A DNA stretch of 64,000 bases. Origin: Hujiaoplasma nucleasis. GTDB lineage: Bacteria > Bacillota_I > Bacilli_A > Izemoplasmatales > Hujiaoplasmataceae. The DNA lies in the NCBI RefSeq assembly GCF_013745115.1, contig NZ_CP051151.1, positions 1,178,001 to 1,242,000 of the forward strand, given 5' to 3'. The notes below the pieces were generated by a model, which saw only the letters and a program-made list of their open reading frames with translations, was not told the DNA's origin and did not search any database. A program made the position numbers and the translations under genes. This document shows, piece after piece, positions 16,826 through 26,208 of this stretch (position 1 is its first letter; every line of letters starts with the position of its first letter).

Positions 16826-19507
16826 TTAATAGTTACCTTTTTGAACTACTTTAGTTAATTCACCAAACAACATTGGTACAATACCTAAAGACATAGCAAT
16901 GAGTAATTCACCGATGGTTAAAGGTTCTAAGTTGAATATATCCGCTGTGAATGGAATATAAACCAATAACAATACCAAACCTAAAGAAATGAAAACAGAA
17001 TAATTCAAGAACTTGTTACTGAATGGATTGTATTGGAATAAGAATTTTGTTTCTGATCTTGCCGAAAAAGCTCTTAGCAATTCTCCAAAAACAACAGCGA
17101 TAAAGGCCATGGTTGTTGCTTGGAATCTACCATCAATGGTTAAGCCAATCTTAAATGCTGCTAAACCAGCCAACATTAAGCCAAAACCTTGAATACTAAC
17201 TTTTATTAATGTTTCTTTATTTAATAATTTTTCATTGGTATCTCTTGGCGCTTTATCCATGGTATTGCCTTCAGCTTTTTCCATCCCTAATGCAAAGGCA
17301 GGGAAAGAGTCTGTCATTAGATTAATCCATAATAAATGAATAGCTAACAAAGGTAAATAATCATTAAAGAAAGGCGCAAATATCATGGCCACTAATATTA
17401 ATAAAATTTCACCAATATTACACGACACTAAGAAAATAGTAAACTTTCTAATATTACTATAAATGGTTCTTCCTTCTTCAACTGCTGAAACAATAGAAGC
17501 AAAATTATCATCTGTTAAAATCATATTAGAAGCTTCTTTAGATACTTCAGTTCCAGTGATACCCATCGCAACACCGATTTCAGCTTGTTTTAAAGCTGGC
17601 GAATCATTAACACCATCTCCGGTCATGGCGACTACTTGACCATTCTTTTGTAATACTTCAACAATCCTAATTTTATCAGCTGGAGTAGATCTTGCAAAAA
17701 CATCACATTTTAAAATAGCTTCTTCAAATTCTTCATCTGACATATTTCTAGTGTCTTCTCCAGATAAAGCTAATCCACCTTCTTTTAAGATATTTAATTC
17801 ACTTGCAATAGCCTTGGCTGTTGTAATATGGTCACCGGTAATCATCATAACCCTAATACCAGCTTTATGACATTTAGCAATCGCTTCTTTTGCTTCAACC
17901 CTTGGAGGATCTATCATAGCGACCATACCAACAAAGATTAAATCTTCTTCTAAATCCATGGATTTTGGTGTGTCTGTTTCTCTATATGCAAAACCTAAAA
18001 CACGGTAAGCTTGCCCTGAAAATTCTTCATTTTGCTTTAATATATTATCTATATCTTTTGAAGTGATTTCTCTAACTTCACCCTTGATAGATATACGATT
18101 ACATTTTTTTATCAATTGGTCTGTAGCACCCTTAGTTAAAACTAAATTCTTACCCTCAACTTCATTAATAGAAGTCATCATTTTTCTTGTAGAATCAAAG
18201 GTGTATTCATTTAACTGTGGATATTTATCTTCAGGATTATCCACTGACATACCAGCTTTAGCAGCCAATACAAGTAATGCGCCCTCAGTAGGATCTCCTA
18301 GTATTTTATTCGCAGATTCAATTTTCGAATCATTACATAATAAAGAAATTTGCATAATTTTTTCTAAATTATGACTTAAATCAACCGCTTGATTATTTAA
18401 TAAAATATCACCTTTGGTCTCATAACCATTCCCAGTAATTTCATAAACATTATCTAAATCATAGACTCTTCTTACAGTCATTTCGTTTTGTGTTAGTGTT
18501 CCCGTTTTATCAGAACAAATTACTGTTGCTTGACCTAAAGTTTCTACGGTTGATAAGTTTTTAATAATTGCATTTCTTTTAACCATTCTTTGCATTCCCA
18601 AGGCAAGAACTACAGTGATAACTGCCGTTAACCCTTCTGGTATTGCCGCTACTGCCAAGGCGACTGAAGTTAAAAACAACTCTAATTCAAACTCAAAAGA
18701 ATTTTGAACAAACCCTAATAAGAAAACAACAACTGAAACAATAATGATAATGACACCCAAGACTTTAGCAAATTGGTCTATGGTTTTTTGTAAAGGTGTT
18801 TTCCCTTCTTCAACTGCATCTAACATGGTCGCAATTTTACCAATTTCAGTATCCATTCCAATCGCTGATACTAGCCCTTTACCCTTACCATAAGTGACTA
18901 GGGTAGACATATAAACCGAATTCTCTCTTTCAGCCAAAGGCGTCGATTCATCTAATTCTATACTAGCATCTTTTTCCACAGGAGTAGATTCTCCAGTAAG
19001 TGATGCTTCATCAGTTTTTAAATTCGTTGATTCTAATAAACGAATGTCAGCCGCAACATAATCTCCAGTTTCTAATAAAACAATATCTCCCATGGTTAAC
19101 TCATGTGAAGGTATTTCAATGGTTTTACCATCTCTTATCACCTTAGCATTTGGTGAAGACATTTTTTTAAGTGCAGCCAAGGCATTATTGGCTTTTTGTT
19201 CTTGATTAACACCCAAAATAGCATTTAATAAAACAATGGCGATAATGATTATCCCATCAATCAAACCTTCACCTTCAATAATTCCAACCACTACTGATAC
19301 TGCAGCCGCAATAATTAAGATAATAACTAAGAAATCTTTGAATTGATCCAAGAACATCATTAATAAGGTCTTCTTCTTAGATTCTCTTAATTGATTTGGT
19401 CCATATTCCTCTTGTCTTTTAGCAACTTGTTCAGAAGTTAAACCTTGCTTTTGATTTACTTGATACTCGTCTAATAATTGTTTTTTTGTCTTGTTGAAAG
19501 CTTCCAT
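16826..19507 (-). CDS. P-type cation ATPase, probable Mn2+/Ca2+ exporter
   Basis: With ATG at 19507 (after AAGGATG) the protein has 893 residues; an upstream in-frame start would lie inside the riboswitch leader. It has the P2A layout: TGES (171-174), PEGL (290-293) in helix 4, DKTGT (333-337), TGDGVND, and NLMTDSFPAFALG in helix 6. The helix 4 Glu and helix 6 Asn/Asp match the Ca2+ site of SERCA and PMR1-type pumps. A yybP-ykoY leader suggests Mn2+ efflux, as known for YoaB/MgtA-type ATPases of lactic bacteria. Ca2+ export remains possible. Confidence 0.93.
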   Translation of the reverse strand: MEAFNKTKKQLLDEYQVNQKQGLTSEQVAKRQEEYGPNQLRESKKKTLLMMFLDQFKDFLVIILIIAAAVSVVVGIIEGEGLIDGIIIIAIVLLNAILGVNQEQKANNALAALKKMSSPNAKVIRDGKTIEIPSHELTMGDIVLLETGDYVAADIRLLESTNLKTDEASLTGESTPVEKDASIELDESTPLAERENSVYMSTLVTYGKGKGLVSAIGMDTEIGKIATMLDAVEEGKTPLQKTIDQFAKVLGVIIIIVSVVVFLLGFVQNSFEFELELFLTSVALAVAAIPEGLTAVITVVLALGMQRMVKRNAIIKNLSTVETLGQATVICSDKTGTLTQNEMTVRRVYDLDNVYEITGNGYETKGDILLNNQAVDLSHNLEKIMQISLLCNDSKIESANKILGDPTEGALLVLAAKAGMSVDNPEDKYPQLNEYTFDSTRKMMTSINEVEGKNLVLTKGATDQLIKKCNRISIKGEVREITSKDIDNILKQNEEFSGQAYRVLGFAYRETDTPKSMDLEEDLIFVGMVAMIDPPRVEAKEAIAKCHKAGIRVMMITGDHITTAKAIASELNILKEGGLALSGEDTRNMSDEEFEEAILKCDVFARSTPADKIRIVEVLQKNGQVVAMTGDGVNDSPALKQAEIGVAMGITGTEVSKEASNMILTDDNFASIVSAVEEGRTIYSNIRKFTIFLVSCNIGEILLILVAMIFAPFFNDYLPLLAIHLLWINLMTDSFPAFALGMEKAEGNTMDKAPRDTNEKLLNKETLIKVSIQGFGLMLAGLAAFKIGLTIDGRFQATTMAFIAVVFGELLRAFSARSETKFLFQYNPFSNKFLNYSVFISLGLVLLLVYIPFTADIFNLEPLTIGELLIAMSLGIVPMLFGELTKVVQKGNY

Positions 19508-19524
19508 AAATTCATCCTTTCTTA

Positions 19525-19563
19525 GAAAAAAGAGACTTACACACAAAAAAGTGCATAAGTCTT
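19525..19563 (-). terminator. Riboswitch-controlled terminator
   Basis: On the minus strand AGACTTATGCAC pairs with GTGTGTAAGTCT (12 bp, two G-U) around a T6 loop and is followed by CTTTTTT. The 5' arm contains CTTAT, which also closes aptamer stem P1, so ligand binding and termination exclude each other. Confidence 0.85.
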
Positions 19564-19640
19564 GCTGTTAAAATTAAACCAGGTAATATCACCAAGATGT
19601 TGATTTAATCGCACTTTGGCCAGCTACTCCCTTATAGATA
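19548..19640 (-). ncRNA. yybP-ykoY (manganese) riboswitch
   Basis: The minus-strand leader has the two diagnostic parts of this class: AAGGGAGTAGC near the 5' end (plus 19622-19633) and GCAAGACTT near the 3' end (19557-19565). P1 is ATAAG/CTTAT. The 3' strand of P1 is also the 5' arm of the following terminator. Ligand-stabilised P1 should therefore prevent termination and turn the ATPase gene on when Mn2+ is high. The identification is from motifs, not from a covariance-model search. Confidence 0.85.
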
Positions 19641-19642
19641 AT

Positions 19643-19671
19643 AATATACAGTATGTCAGTGGCCTTGTCAA
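19643..19671 (-). promoter_or_regulatory. Promoter of the riboswitch-ATPase transcript
   Basis: TTGACA (19666-19671) and TATATT (19643-19648) are 17 bp apart on the minus strand, predicting a start near 19636, just before the aptamer. The -35 abuts the stop region of the upstream gene. Confidence 0.85.
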
Positions 19672-21327
19672 TCACATCTTCTTTTTTCGAGTGATTACAA
19701 ACCAAAGGATTTGACTACCTATAAATGCTGTTCCAATACCACCATATATAAAATAATCTTCATATTTTTTTATAAAACTTTCTTCAACATTATCTTGTCC
19801 AAAATAGATTCCATCAATCCCTCTATCAATTACTTTAACTTGAAAGTCTTTATTTAAAATATTACCTTGCTCATCCTCAAATGTTAAGCCAATACTATAG
19901 ATACCCGCTTTCTTAGAATGCTTAGTATAATTATCATATCTCGTAGAGTATATATAGTTTTTTGTTCCATCTAACTCCTTGGTTTTCGTCAATAAATGAA
20001 GAAAATCCGGTAATTGTAAAACAGTATCAGAATACACTTGAATTACTGACTTATCTAAATATACAAGCGGACCTACTTGATCAATAACGTGAATGACCAA
20101 AGTTTTTTGACTTGTATTTCCTGATGAATCTGTGACAGATAAAACAACATTATATTGACCAATCATCTCGCTGTTATTCTTATAATTGTTTGATTCAATA
20201 ATAAGTTCTAAAGACTCATCATAATTATCTATTACAGACATAGACGATAGTATATCACTTTCAGAATATACCATATTATATCCAATATGTATTGACTCTT
20301 GTCCTGTGATTAATGGTGCTTCATCATCAACAACTGATACTGTTAAATAATGCAGGCTTTCATTACCTGATGTATCAGAAACCTTAAAACTCATCTCATA
20401 TTCGCCAACTAAACTTGCGTTGGCTGTATAATTATCTGTAACCATAACAATTTGTGATGATATATCCCCATCATAATTATCATTAGCAGTTAACATTCCT
20501 TTGATATCTTCTAATGTATATACATTTGGATATACTGCTTCAATACTGTCTAATTCTCCAAAAATAGGAGATAAGACATCCACGACTTCAACCGTGACGG
20601 TTGTCAAAGTTTCATTTCCACTTAAGTCAGTCACAGAAAAGACAATTTCATAAGAACCTATTTGACTCATAAAATCACTATAGCCATCAGAAATCACTGT
20701 GATGTTACTTGATACATCTCCATCAATTTTATCATAAGCAATTAATGAAGACTGAATCTCAGCAACAGTAATGGGTTGGTCCACATAAGAAATGATGGTA
20801 CCAGATGTTTGAAAATATGGTGAGTTTGTATCAATCATTGATCCTGTAATATACTCTTCATACGTTGTGGGACTAGTCCCTTCTTCTAACTGAATTTCCA
20901 TATCAATTAGCTTGCTTGAATCTGTAACTTCTGACTCAAAAATTTCAAACCAAAAATAGTTTATAGATTCTCCTGTTCTAAAAGTAAAGTAATGGGCTCC
21001 ACCATCACCTAAGTCCAGATAATCCATTTCTTGCTCAGTAATCATACCACTATTGACTTCATTATCATTATTAAAAAATGAAAAATACATTTCAAATAAA
21101 GGCGACATTAAACGGTCAGAGAACCAAAATACATAATCTGTTTCTGGTTTTACAAGAATGGGTTGGCTAGTAGAAAAAACATTAGCGCCTTCTTGAAAGC
21201 TAAAATTATCATAATCTACATAGTTCTTTCCTCCTGGCAAATAATCGCTTTGAGATGCCTGTGTTTGATAAGAAAAAGCAATCAAAGTGATGGTAAATAA
21301 AAATAAAAACGGCAATATTTTCTTCAT
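19672..21327 (-). CDS. Surface protein with tandem Ig-like (DUF5011-type) domains
   Basis: The 551-residue protein has a signal peptide (1-24, ending near QTQAS). An N-terminal region of about 150 residues has a jelly-roll-like composition. Ig-like repeats follow at roughly 185-250, 260-335, 340-410 and 415-505. The first three carry the pattern YDGDxSSxIxVxxDxY...GxYxxxFxVxDxSGNE, as in DUF5011/HYR domains. A C-terminal helix (527-546) followed by RKKKM anchors it in the membrane. It is probably an adhesin or ligand-binding surface protein. A second membrane anchor rather than LPXTG fits a wall-less cell. Confidence 0.82.
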   Translation of the reverse strand: MKKILPFLFLFTITLIAFSYQTQASQSDYLPGGKNYVDYDNFSFQEGANVFSTSQPILVKPETDYVFWFSDRLMSPLFEMYFSFFNNDNEVNSGMITEQEMDYLDLGDGGAHYFTFRTGESINYFWFEIFESEVTDSSKLIDMEIQLEEGTSPTTYEEYITGSMIDTNSPYFQTSGTIISYVDQPITVAEIQSSLIAYDKIDGDVSSNITVISDGYSDFMSQIGSYEIVFSVTDLSGNETLTTVTVEVVDVLSPIFGELDSIEAVYPNVYTLEDIKGMLTANDNYDGDISSQIVMVTDNYTANASLVGEYEMSFKVSDTSGNESLHYLTVSVVDDEAPLITGQESIHIGYNMVYSESDILSSMSVIDNYDESLELIIESNNYKNNSEMIGQYNVVLSVTDSSGNTSQKTLVIHVIDQVGPLVYLDKSVIQVYSDTVLQLPDFLHLLTKTKELDGTKNYIYSTRYDNYTKHSKKAGIYSIGLTFEDEQGNILNKDFQVKVIDRGIDGIYFGQDNVEESFIKKYEDYFIYGGIGTAFIGSQILWFVITRKKKM

Positions 21328-21433
21328 ATTTCTCTCCTTTTATCTCTATAATACTCATCATTAATAAAAATTCTTTAAAACAAATTATTTTTAATTGAAA
21401 TTTTACGTGGTATAATATTTATGAGGTGAAAAT

Positions 21434-22258
21434 ATGAAAAAACTAAAATTAAACAATGATACACTGATGCCAGTCATTGGATTAGGTACATTTAGAAGTA
21501 AGGATGAAGATGCATATAACGCTGTTTTAACAGCACTTAAAGCAGGCTATAGACATATTGATACTGCCGCAGTTTACGGAAATGAAGAAGCTGTTGGTCG
21601 TGCCATTAAAGATTCTAAAGTCAAAAGAAGTGAATTGTTTGTTACAACAAAAGTTTGGAATACTGAACAAGGATACCGAAAAACTTTAAAACAATTTAAT
21701 GAATCTTTACAAAAATTAGGGCTTGATTATGTTGATCTATATTTAGTTCACTGGTTTAGAGATTTTGATCATTTAACACGTACTTGGAATGCTTTTGAAA
21801 CTTTATATGATATGGGAAAAGTAAAGGCTGTTGGAGTTTCTAACTTCAATGTTCACCATTTACAATTCTTATTGGATAATGCTAAAATAAAACCTATGGT
21901 CAACCAAGTTGAAACCCATATTCATTTACAAAATCAATTTTTACAAGATTTTTGCACTAAAAACAGTATTCAATTAGAAGCTTATGCACCTTTGATGTCA
22001 CATCATATCGAAGACTTACTGAATGATGAAACCATGAAAGAAATAGCAAAAAAACATAAGAAGACCATTGCTCAAGTGGCTATTAGATGGTTGGTTCAAA
22101 GAGATATCGTTGTCATTCCTAAATCTATTACACCAAAAAGAATCAAGGAAAATATTGATGTATTTGACTTTGAATTAGATGATGAAGATATGACAAGAAT
22201 CAAAGGTCTTAATAAAGGAAGAAAGTTCTTCCCTGAATTTGATAATGTACCATTCTAA
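21434..22258 (+). CDS. Aldo/keto reductase
   Basis: This 274-residue protein is an NADPH-dependent reductase of the AKR5-type (2,5-diketo-gluconate reductase/prostaglandin F synthase-like) group. Tetrad residues are seen in YRHIDTAAVYGNE (Asp, Tyr), TTKVWN (Lys) and YLVHW (His). VSNFNVHHL and the C-terminal IPKSITPKRIKENIDVFDFEL cofactor block are typical. GAGGTG precedes the ATG, and an extended -10 (TGGTATAAT, ending 21416) lies upstream. The physiological carbonyl substrate is unknown. Confidence 0.93.
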   Translation: MKKLKLNNDTLMPVIGLGTFRSKDEDAYNAVLTALKAGYRHIDTAAVYGNEEAVGRAIKDSKVKRSELFVTTKVWNTEQGYRKTLKQFNESLQKLGLDYVDLYLVHWFRDFDHLTRTWNAFETLYDMGKVKAVGVSNFNVHHLQFLLDNAKIKPMVNQVETHIHLQNQFLQDFCTKNSIQLEAYAPLMSHHIEDLLNDETMKEIAKKHKKTIAQVAIRWLVQRDIVVIPKSITPKRIKENIDVFDFELDDEDMTRIKGLNKGRKFFPEFDNVPF

Positions 22259-22266
22259 GAAGTATT

Positions 22267-22293
22267 AAAGAGAGTTTTTCAACTCTCTTTTTT
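22267..22293 (+). terminator. Terminator between convergent genes
   Basis: AAAGAGAGTT/AACTCTCTTT forms the stem, followed by a T8 run. Confidence 0.85.
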
Positions 22294-22317
22294 TTATCCC
22301 ATATATCGTCAATTTTA

Positions 22318-23202
22318 TTAAGGCAAAAAACTCTCTTCATCTAAGACTTTTTCTATTGTTTCATAAGATACATCTTTATTATATATATCTTTACTAGCAC
22401 AGGTGTAAGCACTCATAACTGACGCAAACTTCAATGAAGAAACAGTATTTTTAGTTTTGAAATAATAATATACAAAAGCCACAGAAAAACTATCTCCTGC
22501 CCCATTCGAATCTACAAAGGGTAAAGATTTATAAGCCAATTGATAATAAATTTTATTGTTATTATCTATGGCAATACTTCCTTCTTCAGCTTTTGTGATA
22601 ACCACAAAACTCTTATTTTTAATCATTCGCCTTAAAAAATCCTCGTGATGGCCAATATGAACATGACTCACAAATAGGATATCAGCGCAATCAATAAATT
22701 CTTGATGGTAACTTGAACCATCAATATAATCATGGATATCTACCACACACAATTTATTATATTTTTTTATTAAGGGTATATATTGTCGACAATAGTCATT
22801 AATATTTAAAAATACAAGGTCTGAATTCATAATTTCCTTTTCCAAAGAATCTTTATATTCGACCATTTTAGGTGAACTTGTAAAAATACTTATTCTTTTA
22901 CCATTATCGTGCATGATGTTGGTATGGGTTGTTGATACATCGGCTTTAAGTCTGATAATATTTAATTTACTTTTGTCCAAATAGTCAAGAATTTTATCCT
23001 TGTACTCATCATCTCCTAAATCAGTAGCTAAGGTTGTTGAAACAGGTAAAGTGCTTAAAGCAAGCGCTTTTCCCGCACCAGTGCCACCTATAGAATAGTG
23101 TACATTCTTTGGCCAAATCGTTAGATCCTTATTCATTTTTGGCAAATGTTCTACATCAATAATAGTGTCATAAGAGCTTACACCTATCACTAATAATTTC
23201 AT
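22318..23202 (-). CDS. PfkB-family sugar/nucleoside kinase
   Basis: This 294-residue ribokinase-fold protein has the N-terminal signature SIGGTGAGKALAL and the C-terminal DSNGAGDSFSVAF, which holds the catalytic Asp and anion hole. It phosphorylates a sugar, nucleoside or similar alcohol; the substrate cannot be named. It is a single gene divergent from an Xre-type regulator, which might control it, but this is only positional. Confidence 0.88.
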   Translation of the reverse strand: MKLLVIGVSSYDTIIDVEHLPKMNKDLTIWPKNVHYSIGGTGAGKALALSTLPVSTTLATDLGDDEYKDKILDYLDKSKLNIIRLKADVSTTHTNIMHDNGKRISIFTSSPKMVEYKDSLEKEIMNSDLVFLNINDYCRQYIPLIKKYNKLCVVDIHDYIDGSSYHQEFIDCADILFVSHVHIGHHEDFLRRMIKNKSFVVITKAEEGSIAIDNNNKIYYQLAYKSLPFVDSNGAGDSFSVAFVYYYFKTKNTVSSLKFASVMSAYTCASKDIYNKDVSYETIEKVLDEESFLP

Positions 23203-23317
23203 AAGAAAACTCCTTCTTACTGACTTGTTAAATTTTTTTTACACAAATGCTTAATATTATTTGCTGAAATAAATACAAAACTATGATATCTTATTTACTG
23301 TACATAAGGAGGTCCCC

Positions 23318-23845
23318 ATGACAATAGGACAAAAAATAAAATTGAAACGAGAGTCTTTATCTCTTTCGCAGGAACAACTAGCTCATTTACTAAATACAAG
23401 TAGACAGACCATCTATCATTGGGAAAATGATATAACTTCTCCCAACATGAATGATTTACAAAAACTTGTTTCTGCATTACAAACGGATTTTGATTACTTC
23501 TTTAAAAACACTCCTGATCATGAAATCAATAATGTTGACGAAGTTGTTAGTGATATATATAGAGGGGTAAAAAGACATTGGCGTAAAGCATATATCAGTT
23601 TATTTATTAGTGGCGGATTATTTACTGGAATGGGTATTCTAATTAGGATTATCTTTGGTATGATGTTTCCAAGCCCGGAAATACCTAATGAAATCAATGG
23701 CACTCCAGTAACTACCAACGTATTTGAACCTGCAGGTATCTTTAAAGCTTTCTCAAGCTTTATTATAGGCATTGGTTTACTTTTAATCATTGGAGGAATT
23801 ATTCTATTTATTAAAGACCGTAAAAAACAAAAAGAGTATATGTAG
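23318..23845 (+). CDS. Xre-family regulator with membrane anchor
   Basis: This 175-residue protein has an N-terminal helix-turn-helix (about 5-60: LKRESLSLSQEQLAHLLNTSRQTIYHWE) and two hydrophobic helices (about 92-112 and 145-165). The start follows GGAGGTCCCC. Membrane-tethered Xre proteins are common in Firmicutes and may sense an envelope signal. It is divergent from the PfkB gene, 115 bp away. Confidence 0.85.
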   Translation: MTIGQKIKLKRESLSLSQEQLAHLLNTSRQTIYHWENDITSPNMNDLQKLVSALQTDFDYFFKNTPDHEINNVDEVVSDIYRGVKRHWRKAYISLFISGGLFTGMGILIRIIFGMMFPSPEIPNEINGTPVTTNVFEPAGIFKAFSSFIIGIGLLLIIGGIILFIKDRKKQKEYM

Positions 23846-23870
23846 ATGTCAAAATTGACATCTACTTTTT
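23843..23870. terminator. Terminator overlapping the regulator stop codon
   Basis: TAGATGTCAA/TTGACATCTA is followed by CTTTTT on the plus strand. Confidence 0.75.
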
Positions 23871-24292
23871 AAATATTCATCAAGTTTCTTTTCAAAAACA
23901 TCATTATCTTTTTCTGTTCTTTTTGCTATGTGAGTATTTCTTTGTTTACTTCTTCTAATCTTCTGTGAAATTTGTCTTTGCATTAATAAACCATCTATAT
24001 TATCGTTTGTATAAAACCAGCCGTTTTGATGCAAACAATCAGCTTTTTTCATTAAGACTAAACTCGCCAAACCATAATCCTGAGTAACAACTAAATCTCC
24101 CGGAAGGGTATGGTTAATGATTTCATGATCTGCCATGTCTCTTCCTTCATCGATTGTAATGATTCTTGCATAATCTGAAGTCATTCGATGATTATAATTT
24201 GAAACTATAATCACAGGAATTTGATATTTTTTAGCGACTTGAATAATGATATTTTTTACTGGTGATGCATCCGCATCAATTAATATTTTCAT
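23849..24292 (-). CDS. YaiI/YqxD family protein (DUF188)
   Basis: This 147-residue protein opens MKILIDADASPV and contains VTQDYGLASL and NGWFYTNDNIDGLL, the conserved blocks of the DUF188 family. Its Asp-rich fold resembles PIN/NYN nucleases, and the biochemical role is not established. ATG at 24292 is preferred over the in-frame GTG two codons upstream, because GAGG lies five bases before it. Confidence 0.88.
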   Translation of the reverse strand: MKILIDADASPVKNIIIQVAKKYQIPVIIVSNYNHRMTSDYARIITIDEGRDMADHEIINHTLPGDLVVTQDYGLASLVLMKKADCLHQNGWFYTNDNIDGLLMQRQISQKIRRSKQRNTHIAKRTEKDNDVFEKKLDEYLKSRCQF

Positions 24293-24332
24293 AAACACCT
24301 CGAAATTTATTATATCAATAAAAGTTATTTAA

Positions 24333-24364
24333 AAAAAGCCCTCTTCTTCTTGAAAAGGGCTTTA
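24333..24364 (-). terminator. Terminator of the release-factor-like gene
   Basis: AAAGCCCTTTTC...AAGAGGGCTTTTTTT reads as a stem with a T run on the minus strand, 10 bp after the stop at 24375. Confidence 0.75.
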
Positions 24365-24374
24365 TACAAATTAT

Positions 24375-25451
24375 CTATCTTAAAATAGCGGATACATCAT
24401 CATCAATATTTATAGTACCTTCATCATAAGTAATAACATTTCCTTGATAAACTAAAACTTGATTGACAAGTTTGTCCAAAGGGATATTGACTGCTATACT
24501 TTGCTTTTCTTTAACAATAAGCGTTTTGATTTGAGACATTTCAACCATTTCATTTATTATAGAAAAATCAGAAACATATTTTTCATGATATTGAGCTTTT
24601 CTTATCGTTTGTTCAATCTCTTTTCTTTTTTCTTCTTCTAAAGGCGTTAATATATCTCTAATAAAGTCTTTAACATCTTCTGGTTTTAAAGAAGCTAGCG
24701 GATGATTTATGGTTAACTCATGATAATAAGATTCTTGAGAAATACTTTTAAAAATAGCAATATTTTCGCTTGTACCAGCAAAAATAAAGTGACTATCATC
24801 TAATTGATGAAGTTTCTTAAATTCTCGGTCGAGATACCTGAAATACTTTTCTCGGTCTTTTTTGTTTTCTTCCGATTTTTCTCTGTGTCCATGGTACATT
24901 CCGCTTAAACCACCATATATTCCAACATTGATATTTGAATCCGTATCAAAATCATCATATAATTCACTAAAAGATGTCTTTATTTCTATATCATTCATTT
25001 CATCGATTTTATCTTGATTAATTGAATACATTTTAAATCTATCTTTTGCCAAATCAATCAAATAGTGTTTTCCGTAAATTTCTTGATGAGCAAAAATAGG
25101 CTGAACATGAAAGGCTTGAGCTACACTAATCTTCTCTTTAACAGAATATTGTAATCTGAAAGTTTCAAGTAATTCTCCACAAGCAAAAATGACTAGTCCA
25201 TCAAGATTATAAGTCCAAAACATTGAATCTTCTTGCAATTGACGGAGTTTAACTAATGATTTTTCATAAGTATTTCTTGGATAATGACTTTCTAAAAGAG
25301 CTAAAACATCATTCATTAGATTCTTAAATAAAATCATATCTTTACGATTTTCTGGTGATTTTCTATGGGTTGGCATCACTACGGTAATCTTAGGTGAATC
25401 AAGATTCTGACAGTCTAAAATCATTTGTTTAATCTTATCTTTTTTATTCAT
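24375..25451 (-). CDS. Bacterial eRF1-like protein (baeRF family)
   Basis: This 358-residue protein has the opening ITVVMPTHRKSPENRKDMILFKNL and the C-terminal LxRVLxYxG-type strand region of the baeRF (archaeo-eukaryotic release factor-like) families. The middle domain contains HFIFAGTSENIAIF. These proteins are suspected to act on ribosomes or stalled peptidyl-tRNA, but the role is unproven. AAAGGAGGAATC precedes the start. Confidence 0.75.
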   Translation of the reverse strand: MNKKDKIKQMILDCQNLDSPKITVVMPTHRKSPENRKDMILFKNLMNDVLALLESHYPRNTYEKSLVKLRQLQEDSMFWTYNLDGLVIFACGELLETFRLQYSVKEKISVAQAFHVQPIFAHQEIYGKHYLIDLAKDRFKMYSINQDKIDEMNDIEIKTSFSELYDDFDTDSNINVGIYGGLSGMYHGHREKSEENKKDREKYFRYLDREFKKLHQLDDSHFIFAGTSENIAIFKSISQESYYHELTINHPLASLKPEDVKDFIRDILTPLEEEKRKEIEQTIRKAQYHEKYVSDFSIINEMVEMSQIKTLIVKEKQSIAVNIPLDKLVNQVLVYQGNVITYDEGTINIDDDVSAILR

Positions 25452-25605
25452 TTCTATGATTCCTCCTTTAAATTTATGATAACATAATTAATTAACACAA
25501 TCCAATCATAGCCTTCTAAATTAGTAAGAAAACAATAAAAATATCTAATAAAAATAGTAGATTGTTAATAATCATTGATATATAATGTAGACAGGAGGGT
25601 AAATA

Positions 25606-26166
25606 ATGAATAGTCAAGATTTTAAGTTAAAAGCAAAATTCAATTTAAAAACCTATTATTGGAACTTATTCGTTGTTGGAATTATTTTAATTGCTATTAT
25701 GACAAGTTCTGCTGCATTAGTAGGTCTAGTTCTTACAGGTCCAGCTATGGTCGGTGTCAATCAATATCGACTACACATCGCAAGAACCAACACAGAAGAC
25801 ACCAACTTATTGGTGTCGGGCTTTAAAGGCAATGTTATCAATCACATTATAACTTTCGTTTTAATGTCCATCTTTATCTTTTTATGGACTTTATTGCTAA
25901 TCATCCCTGGTATCATTAAAACTTTTTCTTACTCAATGACCTTCTTTATATTAGCAGATAATCCTGATTTAGAACCACAAGAAGCCATTAAAAGAAGTAG
26001 AGAAATGATGCACGGACATAAATGGAGATTATTTAAGTTATACTTAAGTTTTATTGGTTGGTATTTACTTGTTTTATTAACCTTTGGTGTTGGCATGATA
26101 TTCTTAGATCCATACATTAACTTATCAGTTACTCACTTTTATGAAGATTTAAAAACAAGAACATAA
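25606..26166 (+). CDS. DUF975-type membrane protein
   Basis: This 186-residue protein has four predicted helices. The sequence YNxTFFILADNPDLEPQEAIKRSREMMHGHKWRLFKL is the hallmark of DUF975 proteins, common small integral membrane proteins of Firmicutes with unknown role. ACAGGAGGG precedes the ATG. It is monocistronic. Confidence 0.85.
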   Translation: MNSQDFKLKAKFNLKTYYWNLFVVGIILIAIMTSSAALVGLVLTGPAMVGVNQYRLHIARTNTEDTNLLVSGFKGNVINHIITFVLMSIFIFLWTLLLIIPGIIKTFSYSMTFFILADNPDLEPQEAIKRSREMMHGHKWRLFKLYLSFIGWYLLVLLTFGVGMIFLDPYINLSVTHFYEDLKTRT

Positions 26167-26174
26167 TATTATAA

Positions 26175-26208
26175 AAAAATGATATGAGTTGTCCTCATAT
26201 CTTTTTTT
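26175..26208. terminator. Bidirectional terminator
   Basis: GATATGAG (26181-26188) pairs with CTCATATC (26194-26201) between A and T runs, serving both convergent genes. Confidence 0.75.
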
